Below, one piece after another: positions 9,886-19,255 of a DNA stretch of 64,000 bases. Below the pieces are notes generated by a model. The model searched no databases, was not told where the DNA came from, and worked only from the letters and a program-made list of their open reading frames with translations. This stretch comes from Erwinia sp. JUb26 (lineage in GTDB: Bacteria > Pseudomonadota > Gammaproteobacteria > Enterobacterales > Enterobacteriaceae): assembly GCF_003751505.1 (NCBI RefSeq), contig NZ_RJVB01000001.1, forward strand, positions 310,001 through 374,000. Reading direction: 5' to 3'. A program made the position numbers and the translations under genes. Every line of letters begins with the position of its first letter. The stretch's first letter is position 1.

Positions 9886-9902
9886 AACTGGTACGCTGAG
9901 TT
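9886..9902 (+). promoter_or_regulatory. FadR operator upstream of fadD
   Basis: AACTGGTACGCTGAGTT closely matches the FadR-binding 17-mer at E. coli fadD (AGCTGGTATGATGAGTT, recalled from the literature). It lies about 70 bases before the preferred fadD start. Confidence 0.75.
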
Positions 9903-9971
9903 AAAATAATGTTAACAGAAACCAGAGGCTGAGCTGCGATGACTACAAATACTCATTTTCGAGGTGACTCC

Positions 9972-11660
9972 TTGCAAAAGGTCTGGCTTAACCGCTATCC
10001 GGCCGATGTTCCGGCTGAAATTAACGCGGACCGTTACCGCTCCCTCATCGATCTGTTTGAACATGCGGCACTGCGTTATGCAGAACAGACGGCGTTTATC
10101 AATATGGGTCAGAGCCTGTCATACCGGCAGCTCGACATCCGCAGCCGGGCGTTTGCCGCCTATCTGCAACAGGAACTGGGGCTGAAAAAAGGCGACCGCG
10201 TGGCGCTGATGATGCCCAACCTGCTGCAGTATCCCATCGCCCTGTTTGGCGTGCTGCGCGCTGGTATGACGGTGGTCAACGTTAACCCGCTTTATACCCC
10301 GCGTGAACTAGAGCACCAGTTGAACGACAGCGGTGCCAGCGCCATTGTTATCGTCTCCAACTTTGCCCACACGCTGGAAAAGGTGGTGGCGAAAACTCAG
10401 GTTAAGCACGTGATCCTCACCCGTCTGGGCGACCAGCTGTCCCCGGCGAAGGGAACGCTGGTTAATTTTGTCGTGAAGTACATTAAAAAGATGGTGCCCA
10501 AATATCATCTGCCGGGGGCGATTTCCTTCCGGCAGGCGTTGCAGCGTGGGGCGAGTCTGGATTACACCAAGCCGGATATCATCAACGATGACCTGGCGTT
10601 TCTGCAGTATACCGGGGGCACCACCGGCGTAGCGAAGGGGGCGATGCTCACCCACCGTAATATGCAGGCTAACCTCGAACAGACCCGCGCCACCTACGGC
10701 TCGCTGCTGAAAGAAGGACAGGAGACGGTGGTCACCGCGCTGCCGCTGTACCATATCTTTGCCCTGACCGTGAACTGCCTGCTGTTTATCGATCTCGGAG
10801 GTGCCAACCTGCTGATCACCAACCCGCGCGATATCCCGGGGCTGGTGAAAGAGCTGGCAAAATACCCGTTTACTGCCATTACCGGCGTCAATACGCTGTT
10901 TAACGCGCTGCTTAACGATGACGGCTTCAACAAGCTGGACTTTTCCAGCCTCAGCCTTTCCGCCGGGGGCGGCATGGCGGTGCAGAAGTCCGTCGCCGAG
11001 CGCTGGGAAAAGCTGACCGGCCACTATCTGCTGGAAGGCTACGGCCTGACTGAATGTTCCCCGCTGGTTTCGGTCAATCCGTATGACATCCAGTGCCACA
11101 ACGGCAGCATCGGTCTGCCGGTGCCGTCGACCGACGTGAAGCTGGTTGATGACGAGGGTAACGAAGTGGCGCCCGGCGAACCCGGCGAGCTGTGCATTAA
11201 AGGCCCGCAGGTGATGCTGGGTTACTGGCAGCGTCCTGACGCCACGGATGAAGTTTTAAAAAATGGATGGCTTCGCAGCGGCGATATTGTTACCGTTGAT
11301 CATGAAGGCTTTCTTCGCATCGTTGACCGCAAAAAAGACATGATTCTGGTTTCCGGTTTTAATGTTTATCCGAATGAAATCGAAGATGTGCTGATGCTGC
11401 ATCCGAAAGTCCGGGAAGCCGCCGCGATCGGTGTCCCAAATGATGTGGCAGGTGAGTCGGTGAAAATATGCGTGGTGAAGAAGGATCCTTCCCTCACTAA
11501 AGAAGAGCTGATTGCGCACTGCAAAAAGTATCTGACGGGATACAAAATTCCGAAAATTGTGGAGTTCCGCGAAGAGCTGCCGAAGACTAACGTCGGGAAA
11601 ATCCTGCGCCGTGAACTGCGTGATGAAGCGATCAAGGCGGCGCAGAAACCGGCAGCCTGA
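9972..11660 (+). CDS. fadD: Long-chain fatty acyl-CoA ligase FadD
   Basis: Activates long-chain fatty acids to acyl-CoA at the inner membrane, coupling uptake to beta-oxidation. AMP-binding signature [16 protein letters not shown] and the FACS motif region (NGWLRSGDI...) are present. I prefer the TTG at 9972, preceded by GAGGTGAC, which gives 562 residues beginning [10 protein letters not shown] and aligns with the 561-residue E. coli enzyme. An in-frame ATG at 9939 would add 11 residues but has a poorer ribosome site. A FadR operator sits upstream. Confidence 0.94.
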   Translation: MQKVWLNRYPADVPAEINADRYRSLIDLFEHAALRYAEQTAFINMGQSLSYRQLDIRSRAFAAYLQQELGLKKGDRVALMMPNLLQYPIALFGVLRAGMTVVNVNPLYTPRELEHQLNDSGASAIVIVSNFAHTLEKVVAKTQVKHVILTRLGDQLSPAKGTLVNFVVKYIKKMVPKYHLPGAISFRQALQRGASLDYTKPDIINDDLAFLQYTGGTTGVAKGAMLTHRNMQANLEQTRATYGSLLKEGQETVVTALPLYHIFALTVNCLLFIDLGGANLLITNPRDIPGLVKELAKYPFTAITGVNTLFNALLNDDGFNKLDFSSLSLSAGGGMAVQKSVAERWEKLTGHYLLEGYGLTECSPLVSVNPYDIQCHNGSIGLPVPSTDVKLVDDEGNEVAPGEPGELCIKGPQVMLGYWQRPDATDEVLKNGWLRSGDIVTVDHEGFLRIVDRKKDMILVSGFNVYPNEIEDVLMLHPKVREAAAIGVPNDVAGESVKICVVKKDPSLTKEELIAHCKKYLTGYKIPKIVEFREELPKTNVGKILRRELRDEAIKAAQKPAA

Positions 11661-11737
11661 GGGTTTTGCCCTGATGTATCGATAGCCGCGCGGCTATCCG
11701 GCGGCACAAACGTTGTCGCCGGGGCCGCACGGAACAA

Positions 11738-11760
11738 AATGCCGGGATGCGCCCGGCATT
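11738..11760 (+). terminator. Terminator after fadD
   Basis: Stem AATGCCGGG / CCCGGCATT with loop ATGCG, followed by ATTATTTCT. Confidence 0.75.
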
Positions 11761-11820
11761 ATTATTTCTAACACCTGCAGAGGCAGGCCGCGATGCTGCC
11801 TGCGACAAGAGACTGTTATT

Positions 11821-12942
11821 TTGAATTACACCATGATCACCAGCAATGAAGCGCTGGCCGAGATTTGCCAGCGGGCCCGTCAGGTTTCTGCCCTGGCGCT
11901 GGATACCGAATTTGTCCGTACGCGTACCTATTATCCTCGTCTGGGCCTGATCCAGCTTTTCGACGGTGAGACGATTTCGTTGATCGACCCGCTGACCATC
12001 GGTGACTGGCAACCGTTCCGCGAGCTGCTGCAGGATCGCGACATCGTCAAATTCCTGCACGCCGGAAGCGAAGATTTGGAAGTGTTCCTGCATGAGTTTG
12101 GCGTGCTGCCTGACCCGATGATCGATACTCAAATCCTGGCCGCGTTTTCCGGTCGTCCTCTGTCCTGCGGCTTTGCCACCATTGTGGAATCCTTTACCGG
12201 TATCGCACTGGATAAAAGTGAGTCCCGCACCGACTGGATGGCGCGTCCGCTGACGGAAAAACAGTGCCAGTACGCGGCTGCGGACGTGTTCTATCTGCTG
12301 CCCATCGCGCAGAAACTGATGGCGGAAACGGAAACCGCCGGACAGATGGCCGCCGCGCTGGATGAATGCCGACTGCTGTGCCAGCGACGCACCGCGCAGC
12401 TTGACCCGCAGGAAGCCTTCCGTGAAATCACCAACGCCTGGCAGCTACGTCCGCGCCAGCTTGCCGCGCTGCGCCTGATGGCCGCCTGGCGCCTTGAGAC
12501 GGCGCGTGAAAAGGATATGGCGGTCAACTTCGTGGTGCGTGAAGAAAACCTGTGGAAGGTGGCTCGTTACCTGCCGGGTTCGCTGGGCGAGCTGGAGCAC
12601 CTTGGCGTACCGGGGCAGGAGATCCGCTTCCACGGGCGTGCGCTGCTGGCGATGGTGGCGAAAGCCGAAGCGATGGACGAGAGTGAACTGCCGGAGCCGG
12701 TGGCGAATCTGATAGATCATCCGCGCTACAAATCGGTGTTCAAGGCGATTAAAGAACGGGTGGCCAGCGCGGCGGAACAGCATGGCGTGAGTCAGGAGCT
12801 GCTGGCTTCACGGCGTCAGATTAACCAGCTGCTCAGCTGGTACTGGCAACTAAAACCGCGGGATCGTAAACCGGAACTGATTGATGGCTGGCGGGGAGCG
12901 CTGCTGGAGGCGGGGATTAACGAGATCCTCAGCGAGGATTAA
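11821..12942 (+). CDS. rnd: Ribonuclease D
   Basis: 3'-5' exoribonuclease that trims tRNA and small RNA 3' ends. The DEDDy residues are seen in ALDTEF, HAGSEDLEV and CQYAAADVFYL, and an HRDC domain follows (about 210-290). The TTG at 11821 gives 373 residues starting LNYTMITSNEAL, aligned with the 375-residue E. coli protein. E. coli rnd is known to start at UUG behind a U-rich stretch, and GTTATTTTG is seen here. The frame is open further up to an ATG at 11713, but that extension would run through the fadD terminator and is unlikely. Confidence 0.93.
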   Translation: MNYTMITSNEALAEICQRARQVSALALDTEFVRTRTYYPRLGLIQLFDGETISLIDPLTIGDWQPFRELLQDRDIVKFLHAGSEDLEVFLHEFGVLPDPMIDTQILAAFSGRPLSCGFATIVESFTGIALDKSESRTDWMARPLTEKQCQYAAADVFYLLPIAQKLMAETETAGQMAAALDECRLLCQRRTAQLDPQEAFREITNAWQLRPRQLAALRLMAAWRLETAREKDMAVNFVVREENLWKVARYLPGSLGELEHLGVPGQEIRFHGRALLAMVAKAEAMDESELPEPVANLIDHPRYKSVFKAIKERVASAAEQHGVSQELLASRRQINQLLSWYWQLKPRDRKPELIDGWRGALLEAGINEILSED

Positions 12943-12954
12943 TCTCTGACAATT

Positions 12955-12978
12955 TTCCCCTGCATGTGCGCAGGGGAA
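12955..12978. terminator. Convergent terminator rnd/minE
   Basis: Stem TTCCCCTGC / GCAGGGGAA with a six-base loop. A/T-rich flanks on the left give U residues for the minus strand. Confidence 0.6.
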
Positions 12979-12997
12979 GATTATGAGCAGCTCAGGA

Positions 12998-13267
12998 TCA
13001 TTTATCGGGTTCTTCCGACTCAGGCAGGGTGACGTTCAGTTCAAGAATTGAAATATCACCCTCTTTTTGATCCAGCTTGACGCTGAGCATCTCCGGATCG
13101 ATTTTTACGTATCTGCAAATGACTTCCAGAAGATCCTTCTTTAACTGAGGCAGATACTGGGGTTCAACATCCCCCCTCCTGCGTTCTGCCACGATAATCT
13201 GCAGCCGTTCCTTGGCTATGTTAGCAGTGCTCTTTTTTCGGGATAAAAAGAAGTCGAGTAAGGCCAT
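12998..13267 (-). CDS. minE: Cell division topological specificity factor MinE
   Basis: 89 residues. The N-terminal membrane/MinD-binding helix ([20 protein letters not shown]) is followed by the dimerisation domain. MinE drives pole-to-pole oscillation of MinD so that the septum forms at mid-cell. It is the last gene of minCDE, three bases after minD. Confidence 0.97.
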   Translation of the reverse strand: MALLDFFLSRKKSTANIAKERLQIIVAERRRGDVEPQYLPQLKKDLLEVICRYVKIDPEMLSVKLDQKEGDISILELNVTLPESEEPDK

Positions 13268-13270
13268 GGT

Positions 13271-14083
13271 TTATCCCCCAAACAGGCGTTTCAGGAATCC
13301 CTTCTTCTCTTCTTCGATGAAGCGGAAGGGGCGTTCTTCTCCAAGAAGTCGGTCAACGGTATCAGCATAGGCTTTGCCTGCATCGGATTCGATATCCAGG
13401 ATGACAGGTTCGCCCTGGTTTGAGGCGCGCAGTACGGACTGATCCTCAGGGATCACACCGACCAGCGGAATACGCAGAATTTCCAGCACGTCTTCCATGC
13501 TCAGCATATCGCCACGGCTGACGCGGCCCGGGTTGTAGCGGGTCAGCAGCAAATGCTCTTTAATCGCATCCTGTGAATTTTCAGCACGGCGAGATTTCGA
13601 CGACAGAATGCCAAGGATACGGTCGGAGTCACGTACGGAAGAGACTTCCGGGTTAGTGGTGATCACCGCTTCATCGGCGAAATAGAGTGCCATCAGCGCA
13701 CCGGTTTCGATACCTGCCGGTGAATCACAGATAACAAAGTCGAACTCCATGGCGGCCAGATCGTTCAGCACTTTTTCCACGCCTTCGCGAGTCAGTGCAT
13801 CTTTGTCACGGGTTTGTGACGCGGGCAGAATAAACAAATTCTCAGTGCGCTTATCTTTGATTAACGCCTGATTCAGCGTGGCATCACCCTGGATCACGTT
13901 GACGAAATCATAAACAACGCGGCGCTCACAGCCCATTATCAAATCGAGGTTACGCAGGCCGATATCAAAATCGATGACGACCGTCTTTTTTCCTTTTTGC
14001 GCTAAACCGGTAGCGATGGCCGCGCTGGACGTAGTTTTACCCACGCCTCCTTTACCCGATGTAACAACAATTATGCGTGCCAT
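13271..14083 (-). CDS. minD: Septum site-determining ATPase MinD
   Basis: 270-residue ParA-like ATPase. The deviant Walker A (GKGGVGKTT, residues 10-18) lies at the N-terminus, and the amphipathic membrane-targeting helix (KGFLKRLFGG) ends the protein. It recruits MinC to the membrane and is displaced by MinE. Middle gene of the min operon. Confidence 0.98.
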   Translation of the reverse strand: MARIIVVTSGKGGVGKTTSSAAIATGLAQKGKKTVVIDFDIGLRNLDLIMGCERRVVYDFVNVIQGDATLNQALIKDKRTENLFILPASQTRDKDALTREGVEKVLNDLAAMEFDFVICDSPAGIETGALMALYFADEAVITTNPEVSSVRDSDRILGILSSKSRRAENSQDAIKEHLLLTRYNPGRVSRGDMLSMEDVLEILRIPLVGVIPEDQSVLRASNQGEPVILDIESDAGKAYADTVDRLLGEERPFRFIEEEKKGFLKRLFGG

Positions 14084-14124
14084 ATAGTAATTTCCTTAGA
14101 AAAGAAAGGGCTTGCGAGCATGGC

Positions 14125-14838
14125 TCAGTTCAATGTCTGGATGGTCAGCTCACCGTCTTTGAGGCAAAGACGTGATGCTTTTCCGAAAAATTCGTTCGGT
14201 ATCTGGTCCATAATCCAGTACACACCGCCTATGGACACCAGCTCCGCTGATAAATTCGTGCAAAAAATCTGGCTGCCTTTGTCGCCTCCCGCACCGGCGA
14301 GGGCGCGGCCGCGCATCATGCCATAAATATGAATATTGCCATCCGCAATCAGTTCGGCACCCGCACTGACACTGTTCGTGACGATGAGATCGCAGTTTTT
14401 GGCATAGATTTGCTGCCCGGATCGCACGGGGGTAGAAATCACCCGGGTTCTGTCTACCGAGGGCTCCGCCGCAGCGGGGGCGGGTATCACCACCGGCGTT
14501 TCAGGTTGTGCATCGCCTGCGGGTTTTTTCTCTTTCCCTTCGGTTAAAAGTGGCAGCCCGGACCGTGAAATTGTGCGCTTTAGCTGTTCGTCTTTGCAGC
14601 CGCTGACGCCGACAATGTGCAGGCCTGAACCGACTATAGCCTGCTGCATCTGCCGCCAGTTAACATCGCGGGTTAAGGCTGAAACATTCACAACGACTGG
14701 CGCATTTCTCAGAAAGGCCGGAGCCTGGCTGACCTTTTCCGCCAGGGCCTTGCGGACAATGGCGGGATCGGTATGGTGCAAATGTAGGACAGAAAGTGTA
14801 AAACTGCTGCCCTTTAACTCAATTGGCGATTGTGGCAT
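14125..14838 (-). CDS. minC: Septum site-determining protein MinC
   Basis: 237 residues. An N-terminal FtsZ-inhibiting domain and a C-terminal right-handed beta-helix domain ([23 protein letters not shown]) are joined by a Pro/Ala linker ([13 protein letters not shown]). It blocks FtsZ ring formation at the poles when bound to MinD. First gene of minCDE, 41 bases before minD. Confidence 0.97.
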   Translation of the reverse strand: MPQSPIELKGSSFTLSVLHLHHTDPAIVRKALAEKVSQAPAFLRNAPVVVNVSALTRDVNWRQMQQAIVGSGLHIVGVSGCKDEQLKRTISRSGLPLLTEGKEKKPAGDAQPETPVVIPAPAAAEPSVDRTRVISTPVRSGQQIYAKNCDLIVTNSVSAGAELIADGNIHIYGMMRGRALAGAGGDKGSQIFCTNLSAELVSIGGVYWIMDQIPNEFFGKASRLCLKDGELTIQTLN

Positions 14839-14995
14839 CTGTCCCGCTCAGTCCTGTTATTTATCATCCCGTCTAAAATAGCCGCACCTTGTGCTGGTTA
14901 ATCAATGCAGGACAATATTCCGAAGTTCTGTAAGCATGTTATAGTTACTGTAATATTCAGGCAAGCTACCTTCCAGGTTAATTCGAGTAAAAAAT

Positions 14996-15271
14996 ATGTT
15001 TTGTGTGATCTATCGAAGTACTAAACGCGACCAGACTTATCTTTATGTCGAAAAAAAAGACGATTTCTCACGGGTACCTGAGGCGCTGATGAGTGGCTTT
15101 GGCAAACCGCAGCTGGCGATGCTGCTGCCGCTGGATGGCAGTAAGAAGCTGGTGGGCGCGGATATAGAAAAAGTCAGGGCGGCATTACGCGATGAAGGCT
15201 TTTATTTACAAATGCCACCACCGCCGGAAAGTTTGCTAAAGATGCATTTGGAAAACCATAAAAAAGTTTAA
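14996..15271 (+). CDS. ycgL: YcgL domain-containing protein
   Basis: 91-residue YcgL-domain protein of unknown function ([27 protein letters not shown]). Divergent from minC, as in E. coli. The Pro-rich MPPPPESLL near the C-terminus is family-typical. Confidence 0.92.
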   Translation: MFCVIYRSTKRDQTYLYVEKKDDFSRVPEALMSGFGKPQLAMLLPLDGSKKLVGADIEKVRAALRDEGFYLQMPPPPESLLKMHLENHKKV

Positions 15272-15354
15272 CCAGGAATCGTCTGTAAATATATCTCCGG
15301 CCTCGGCTGACGCATTTAAATCCGATGCCGGAGAAGTGATTGAAGGATGCCTGC

Positions 15355-16392
15355 ATGAAATTGCCACTCCTTACCACGCTGTTATCATTGCTGTCGATTT
15401 CAGGCAGTCCCGGTTTAACTCATGCTGCCATTCCCCCCGCAGCATTATCCTCTCCGCCCGCTACCACACTTTCACAGCAGGGTCGTGACCCCGCACAGTT
15501 CCCTGGCTACGTGGAACAGCTGAAAGCCACCGCACGCCAGCAGGGTTTTAATCAGGCGACTATCGACGCGGCCTTTACCGGCATTCATTTTGTTGACCGG
15601 GCCATCACCTCCGATCGCAGCCAGCTCGAACATAAAGTGACGCTTAACGATTACCTCAGCCGCGTACTGACCGTGGGCAAAATCGAGAAGGGACGTGACA
15701 AGCTCACCGAGTACCGCACGCAGCTCGAGAGCGTTGCGGCGGGATCGGGCGTTTCTCCTGCATTCATCGTTGCGCTATGGGCGATGGAAAGCCAGTTTGG
15801 CACCATTCAGGGTAAAGAAGACGTGATTTCCGCGCTGGCCACGCTGGCCTTTGAAGGGCGTCGCGAAGCGTTCTTCACCAAAGAACTGATGGCCGCGCTG
15901 AGTATTATTCAGCAGCAGGGCATGGCGGCGGACGCGCTGAAGGGATCCTGGGCGGGAGCCATGGGGCAGAGCCAGTTCATGCCCAGCTCGTTTCTGAACT
16001 ACGGCAGGGACGGCGACGGCGACGGCAAAATTGATATCTGGAACAACGTTGATGACGTTTTTGCATCTATCGCTAACTATCTGCAGAAAGAAGGCTGGAA
16101 AGCCGGGCAGGGATGGGGAAGCGAGGTCACGCTGCCGTCAGGATTTGATAGCGGGCTTAGCGGTCTGAAAACCGCTCAGGCGAAAACACCCGCACAGTGG
16201 CAGCAGCTTGGCGTGGTCCTTAAGACGACCCCGCAGGGAGATGCACCCGGCCGGGCGTGGATCGTCACGCCTGAAGATGGTGACGGCCGTTCATTCATGG
16301 TTTATGACAATTTCCGTACGCTAATGCACTGGAATCGATCTTATTATTTTGCCATTAGTATCGGCATGATGGCGGATGCTATCGCACAGTAA
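15355..16392 (+). CDS. Secreted lytic murein transglycosylase, MltB-type (SLT family)
   Basis: 345 residues with a signal peptide (MKLPLLTTLLSLLSISGSPG). The MltB-like catalytic domain has ALWAMESQFG, with Glu145 as likely acid/base, and AMGQSQFMPSSF; the C-terminus is a peptidoglycan-binding-like domain. Such enzymes cut the glycan strand and leave 1,6-anhydro-muropeptides. ATG 15355 with AAGG upstream is preferred over an in-frame TTG at 15340. There is no lipobox, so this is a soluble periplasmic form. No counterpart exists at this locus in E. coli K-12. Confidence 0.88.
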   Translation: MKLPLLTTLLSLLSISGSPGLTHAAIPPAALSSPPATTLSQQGRDPAQFPGYVEQLKATARQQGFNQATIDAAFTGIHFVDRAITSDRSQLEHKVTLNDYLSRVLTVGKIEKGRDKLTEYRTQLESVAAGSGVSPAFIVALWAMESQFGTIQGKEDVISALATLAFEGRREAFFTKELMAALSIIQQQGMAADALKGSWAGAMGQSQFMPSSFLNYGRDGDGDGKIDIWNNVDDVFASIANYLQKEGWKAGQGWGSEVTLPSGFDSGLSGLKTAQAKTPAQWQQLGVVLKTTPQGDAPGRAWIVTPEDGDGRSFMVYDNFRTLMHWNRSYYFAISIGMMADAIAQ

Positions 16393-16449
16393 CACGGGGT
16401 GGCTGCGGCATGATGCCGGGGCCGCCGTTTAACCAAGCAGGGGAAAAAC

Positions 16450-17109
16450 ATGTATCAGCATCACAACTGGCAGAGCGCATTGTTGGATTTTCCGGTCAAT
16501 AAGGTGGTTTGCGTGGGCAGTAACTACGCCAAACATATTAAAGAGATGGGCAGCGCGACCCCGACCGAACCTGTGCTGTTTATCAAACCGGAAACCGCGC
16601 TGTGCGATATCCGTCAGCCGCTGTCCATTCCACAGGGGCTCGGTGCCGTGCATCATGAAGTCGAGCTGGCGGTGCTGATTGGTGCCACGCTCAAACATGC
16701 CAGCGAAGAGCACGTCGCTCAGGCGATTGCAGGCTATGGCGTGGCGCTGGATTTAACCCTGCGCGACGTGCAGGCGGGCTGCAAGAAGGCCGGACAGCCG
16801 TGGGAAAAAGCAAAAGGGTTTGATAACTCCTGCCCGATTTCGGGTTTTATCCCGCGCAGTGAATTTACCGCCGACCCGCAGAACGTTGAACTGAAGCTGA
16901 TCGTCAACGGTGAAGTTCGCCAGCACGGCAGTACCGCTGATATGATCCACCAAATCCTGCCGCTGATAGCCTATATGAGCAAGTTCTTCACCCTGCGCGC
17001 GGGCGATGTGATCCTGACCGGTACGCCGGAAGGCGTTGGCCCAATGGCCTCCGGCGATAAGCTGGAAGTGTCGCTCGGCGGTCACGGTATCGCGACCCGG
17101 GTGCTGTAA
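16450..17109 (+). CDS. ycgM: Fumarylacetoacetate hydrolase family protein YcgM
   Basis: 219 residues of the FAH superfamily, probably an acylpyruvase/oxaloacetate-type enzyme. Metal-binding acids appear in HHEVELAVLIG, and the C-terminal ILTGTPEGVGPM is typical. It is followed by ycgN, as in E. coli, and read in the same direction. Substrate not determinable from sequence. Confidence 0.92.
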   Translation: MYQHHNWQSALLDFPVNKVVCVGSNYAKHIKEMGSATPTEPVLFIKPETALCDIRQPLSIPQGLGAVHHEVELAVLIGATLKHASEEHVAQAIAGYGVALDLTLRDVQAGCKKAGQPWEKAKGFDNSCPISGFIPRSEFTADPQNVELKLIVNGEVRQHGSTADMIHQILPLIAYMSKFFTLRAGDVILTGTPEGVGPMASGDKLEVSLGGHGIATRVL

Positions 17110-17172
17110 TACTTGCATCCTCAGCCCAAACCCTTTATAAGGTGCGGGTTTTTACTTTTACCGGACACCGAC

Positions 17173-17622
17173 ATGACTGAGAACCCTTTCTGGCAGCAAA
17201 AAACGCTGGAACAGATGAGCGATGAGGAATGGGAATCCCTGTGCGATGGCTGTGGTCAGTGCTGCCTGAACAAGCTGCAGGATGCCGACACGGATGAGAT
17301 TTACTTTACCAACGTCGCCTGTAACCAGCTGAATATCAAAACCTGCCAGTGCCGCAACTACGAGCACCGTTTTGAGCTGGAAGAGGACTGCATCAAGCTG
17401 ACGCGCGAAAATCTGCCAACTTTCGAATGGCTGCCGCCCAGCTGCGCCTATCGTGTGCTGGCCGAAGGCAAAACGCTGCCGGTCTGGCATCCGCTACGCA
17501 ACGGTTCGCGTGCGGCCATGCATGCAGCCAGAATCTCAGTACGTCATATTGCCGTGCATGAAAGCGAAGTGGTGGACTGGGAAGAGCACATCATTAATCG
17601 CCCACGCGGTTACGGTAATTAA
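17173..17622 (+). CDS. ycgN: UPF0260 family cysteine-cluster protein YcgN
   Basis: 149 residues. The [11 protein letters not shown] motif and further cysteines ([27 protein letters not shown]) form the CxxCxxCC zinc/iron-sulfur cluster family. ATG 17173 aligns with the 153-residue E. coli protein. The frame is open back to a TTG at 17113, but those residues are not conserved. Function unknown. Confidence 0.9.
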   Translation: MTENPFWQQKTLEQMSDEEWESLCDGCGQCCLNKLQDADTDEIYFTNVACNQLNIKTCQCRNYEHRFELEEDCIKLTRENLPTFEWLPPSCAYRVLAEGKTLPVWHPLRNGSRAAMHAARISVRHIAVHESEVVDWEEHIINRPRGYGN

Positions 17623-17644
17623 CCGTCGGTCAGTCCAGGAAAAC

Positions 17645-17674
17645 AATAAGGCCAGCAACGTTGCTGGCCTTATT
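17645..17674. terminator. Convergent terminator ycgN/dsbB
   Basis: Thirty-base perfect palindrome centred on AACGTT (AATAAGGCCAGC / GCTGGCCTTATT), ending three bases before the dsbB stop codon. Confidence 0.75.
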
Positions 17675-17677
17675 CAT

Positions 17678-18208
17678 TTAGCGCGAGAACAAATCGCGTC
17701 TTTTCGGTTTAAACGCCTGGGCAATCAGCACCAGCACGGCCACCAGCAGATAGGCGGCAAAAATCCCCACCAGCCACTGCGGCATACTCATATTCAGCAG
17801 CATCCATGAGCGCTCAGCGCAGTCGCCGCTGGCGACGAAGACCGAAGGCAGCCATTTATCCAGCGGCAGCCAGGACGGGAAACGCGCCGCAAAGTCGCAG
17901 GTCACGAACGGTGACGGATGCAGCTGTATCATGGTGTGTTCCCATGCCAGACGCACACCTTCCCACGCACTGTACAGCCAGATCAGAATAGCCACCCAGC
18001 GCAGCGGCGTTTTGGGTGCGATAGCGCCAACGATCCCGGCGCCCATAATGCCGAACAGCGCGCAACGTTCGTAAATGCACATTACGCAGGGTTTAAGCAA
18101 CATCACATGCTGAAAATAGAGCGCCGTCAATTCGAGGGCAAAAGCAGTAAACGCCATTAACAGCCAGGCACCCCGGCCATAAGAACAGCGATTCAGGTAT
18201 CTCAACAT
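17678..18208 (-). CDS. dsbB: Disulfide bond formation protein DsbB
   Basis: 176-residue inner-membrane protein with four membrane segments. It reoxidises DsbA and passes electrons to quinone. Both redox pairs are visible: Cys41/Cys44 in KPCVMCIYE, and the second periplasmic loop pair in FVTCDFAA and SGDCAERS. Length equals that of E. coli. The usual neighbour nhaB is absent. Confidence 0.97.
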   Translation of the reverse strand: MLRYLNRCSYGRGAWLLMAFTAFALELTALYFQHVMLLKPCVMCIYERCALFGIMGAGIVGAIAPKTPLRWVAILIWLYSAWEGVRLAWEHTMIQLHPSPFVTCDFAARFPSWLPLDKWLPSVFVASGDCAERSWMLLNMSMPQWLVGIFAAYLLVAVLVLIAQAFKPKRRDLFSR

Positions 18209-18287
18209 AAGTCTATCCGTGTAGTAAGCGTTGATTCGGCAGTGTAAACCAAAAGCCGCCGTATTCCAGCCTCGGGAGAAGAAATAT

Positions 18288-18436
18288 TTAGGCAGTGAAA
18301 TGACTTAAATTAAACCTGGTACGAAAAAAGGCGTCGATGAAGGCCCGAATCCGGTTCGAGCGGCAAAAAGGCAAAAACGCCGGATAAAGACCAGGATAAA
18401 GCTGATTTTTTTGCTGGCGATCGACATTTTCCTCCT
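18288..18436 (-). pseudogene. Possible relic of a LysR-type regulator C-terminus
   Basis: One minus frame ends ...SNRIRAFIDAFFRTRF... before a TAA at 18288-18290, which resembles the last helix of LysR-family effector domains. No upstream coding remains. In another frame a 40-codon ORF (ATG 18427, stop 18305, [14 protein letters not shown]...) sits three bases after a perfect AGGAGG and could be a small membrane peptide. Both readings are uncertain. Confidence 0.3.
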
Positions 18437-18462
18437 GCCACGAGCTAGGTGAAGCCTGGGGC

Positions 18463-18479
18463 CTCTGGTATGATGAGAC
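18463..18479 (+). promoter_or_regulatory. Promoter -10 with FadR-like site upstream of fadR
   Basis: CTCTGGTATGATGAGAC. It contains TGGTATGAT (extended -10) and matches 13 of 17 bases of the E. coli fadD FadR operator. Possible autoregulatory site. Confidence 0.4.
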
Positions 18480-18519
18480 GAATTTTTGCAGTCATGAACG
18501 CAATGGAAACAAAAAGCTT

Positions 18520-19239
18520 ATGGTCATCAAGGCACAGAGCCCTGCCGGTTTTGCAGAAGAATATATAATAGAAAGTATCTGGAATAACCGTTTTCCCCCT
18601 GGCTCGATACTGCCTGCTGAACGTGAACTCTCAGAGCTGATCGGCGTCACACGCACTACGCTTCGTGAAGTGCTGCAGCGTCTGGCTCGTGACGGCTGGC
18701 TGACCATTCAGCATGGTAAACCCACTCGGGTAAACAACTTCTGGGAAACCTCGGGACTGAGCATTCTTGAGACTCTGGCGCGTCTTGACCACGACAGCGT
18801 GCCGCAGCTGATTGATAACCTGCTTTCCGTGCGTACCGATATTTCTTCCATCTTTATCCGCCGTGCCATTCGTACCTACCCGGATAAAGCGCGAGAAGTG
18901 TTGGAAACGGCTAACCACATTGACGATCACGCTGAGGCATACACCGAGCTGGACTACAGCATTTTCCGCGGGCTGGCGTTTGCCTCCGGCAATCCGATTT
19001 ATGGGCTGATCCTCAACGGCCTGAGAGGGTTGTACACCCGGGTTGGCCGCCACTACTTTTCGAATCCTGAAGCGCGCCGCCTGGCGCAGGATTTCTATCA
19101 GCACCTGCTGCATATCTGTCACTCGAAAGAGTATGAACAGATTGCCGACACCGTGCGGGATTATGGCCGCCGTAGCGGAGAGATCTGGCATGCGATGCAG
19201 ATCAGTATGCCGACGGATCTGCCGCCGCCTCGCCGCTGA
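18520..19239 (+). CDS. fadR: Fatty acid metabolism transcriptional regulator FadR
   Basis: 239-residue GntR-family regulator. The N-terminal winged helix-turn-helix ([24 protein letters not shown], about 34-57) is followed by an all-helical acyl-CoA-binding domain. It represses fad genes and activates fabA/fabB; long-chain acyl-CoA releases it from DNA. Its target site is present before fadD in this window. Same length as E. coli. Confidence 0.97.
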   Translation: MVIKAQSPAGFAEEYIIESIWNNRFPPGSILPAERELSELIGVTRTTLREVLQRLARDGWLTIQHGKPTRVNNFWETSGLSILETLARLDHDSVPQLIDNLLSVRTDISSIFIRRAIRTYPDKAREVLETANHIDDHAEAYTELDYSIFRGLAFASGNPIYGLILNGLRGLYTRVGRHYFSNPEARRLAQDFYQHLLHICHSKEYEQIADTVRDYGRRSGEIWHAMQISMPTDLPPPRR

Positions 19240-19255
19240 CGGACAGCACAATGTG

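Larger units (their letters stand above)
18209..18519. other. dsbB/fadR intergenic region, expected nhaB site
   Basis: 311 bases. E. coli carries the Na+/H+ antiporter gene nhaB here. Nothing resembling NhaB is readable. The stretch holds a possible LysR-type C-terminal relic, a 40-codon ORF, and the fadR promoter with a FadR-like 17-mer. Confidence 0.6.
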
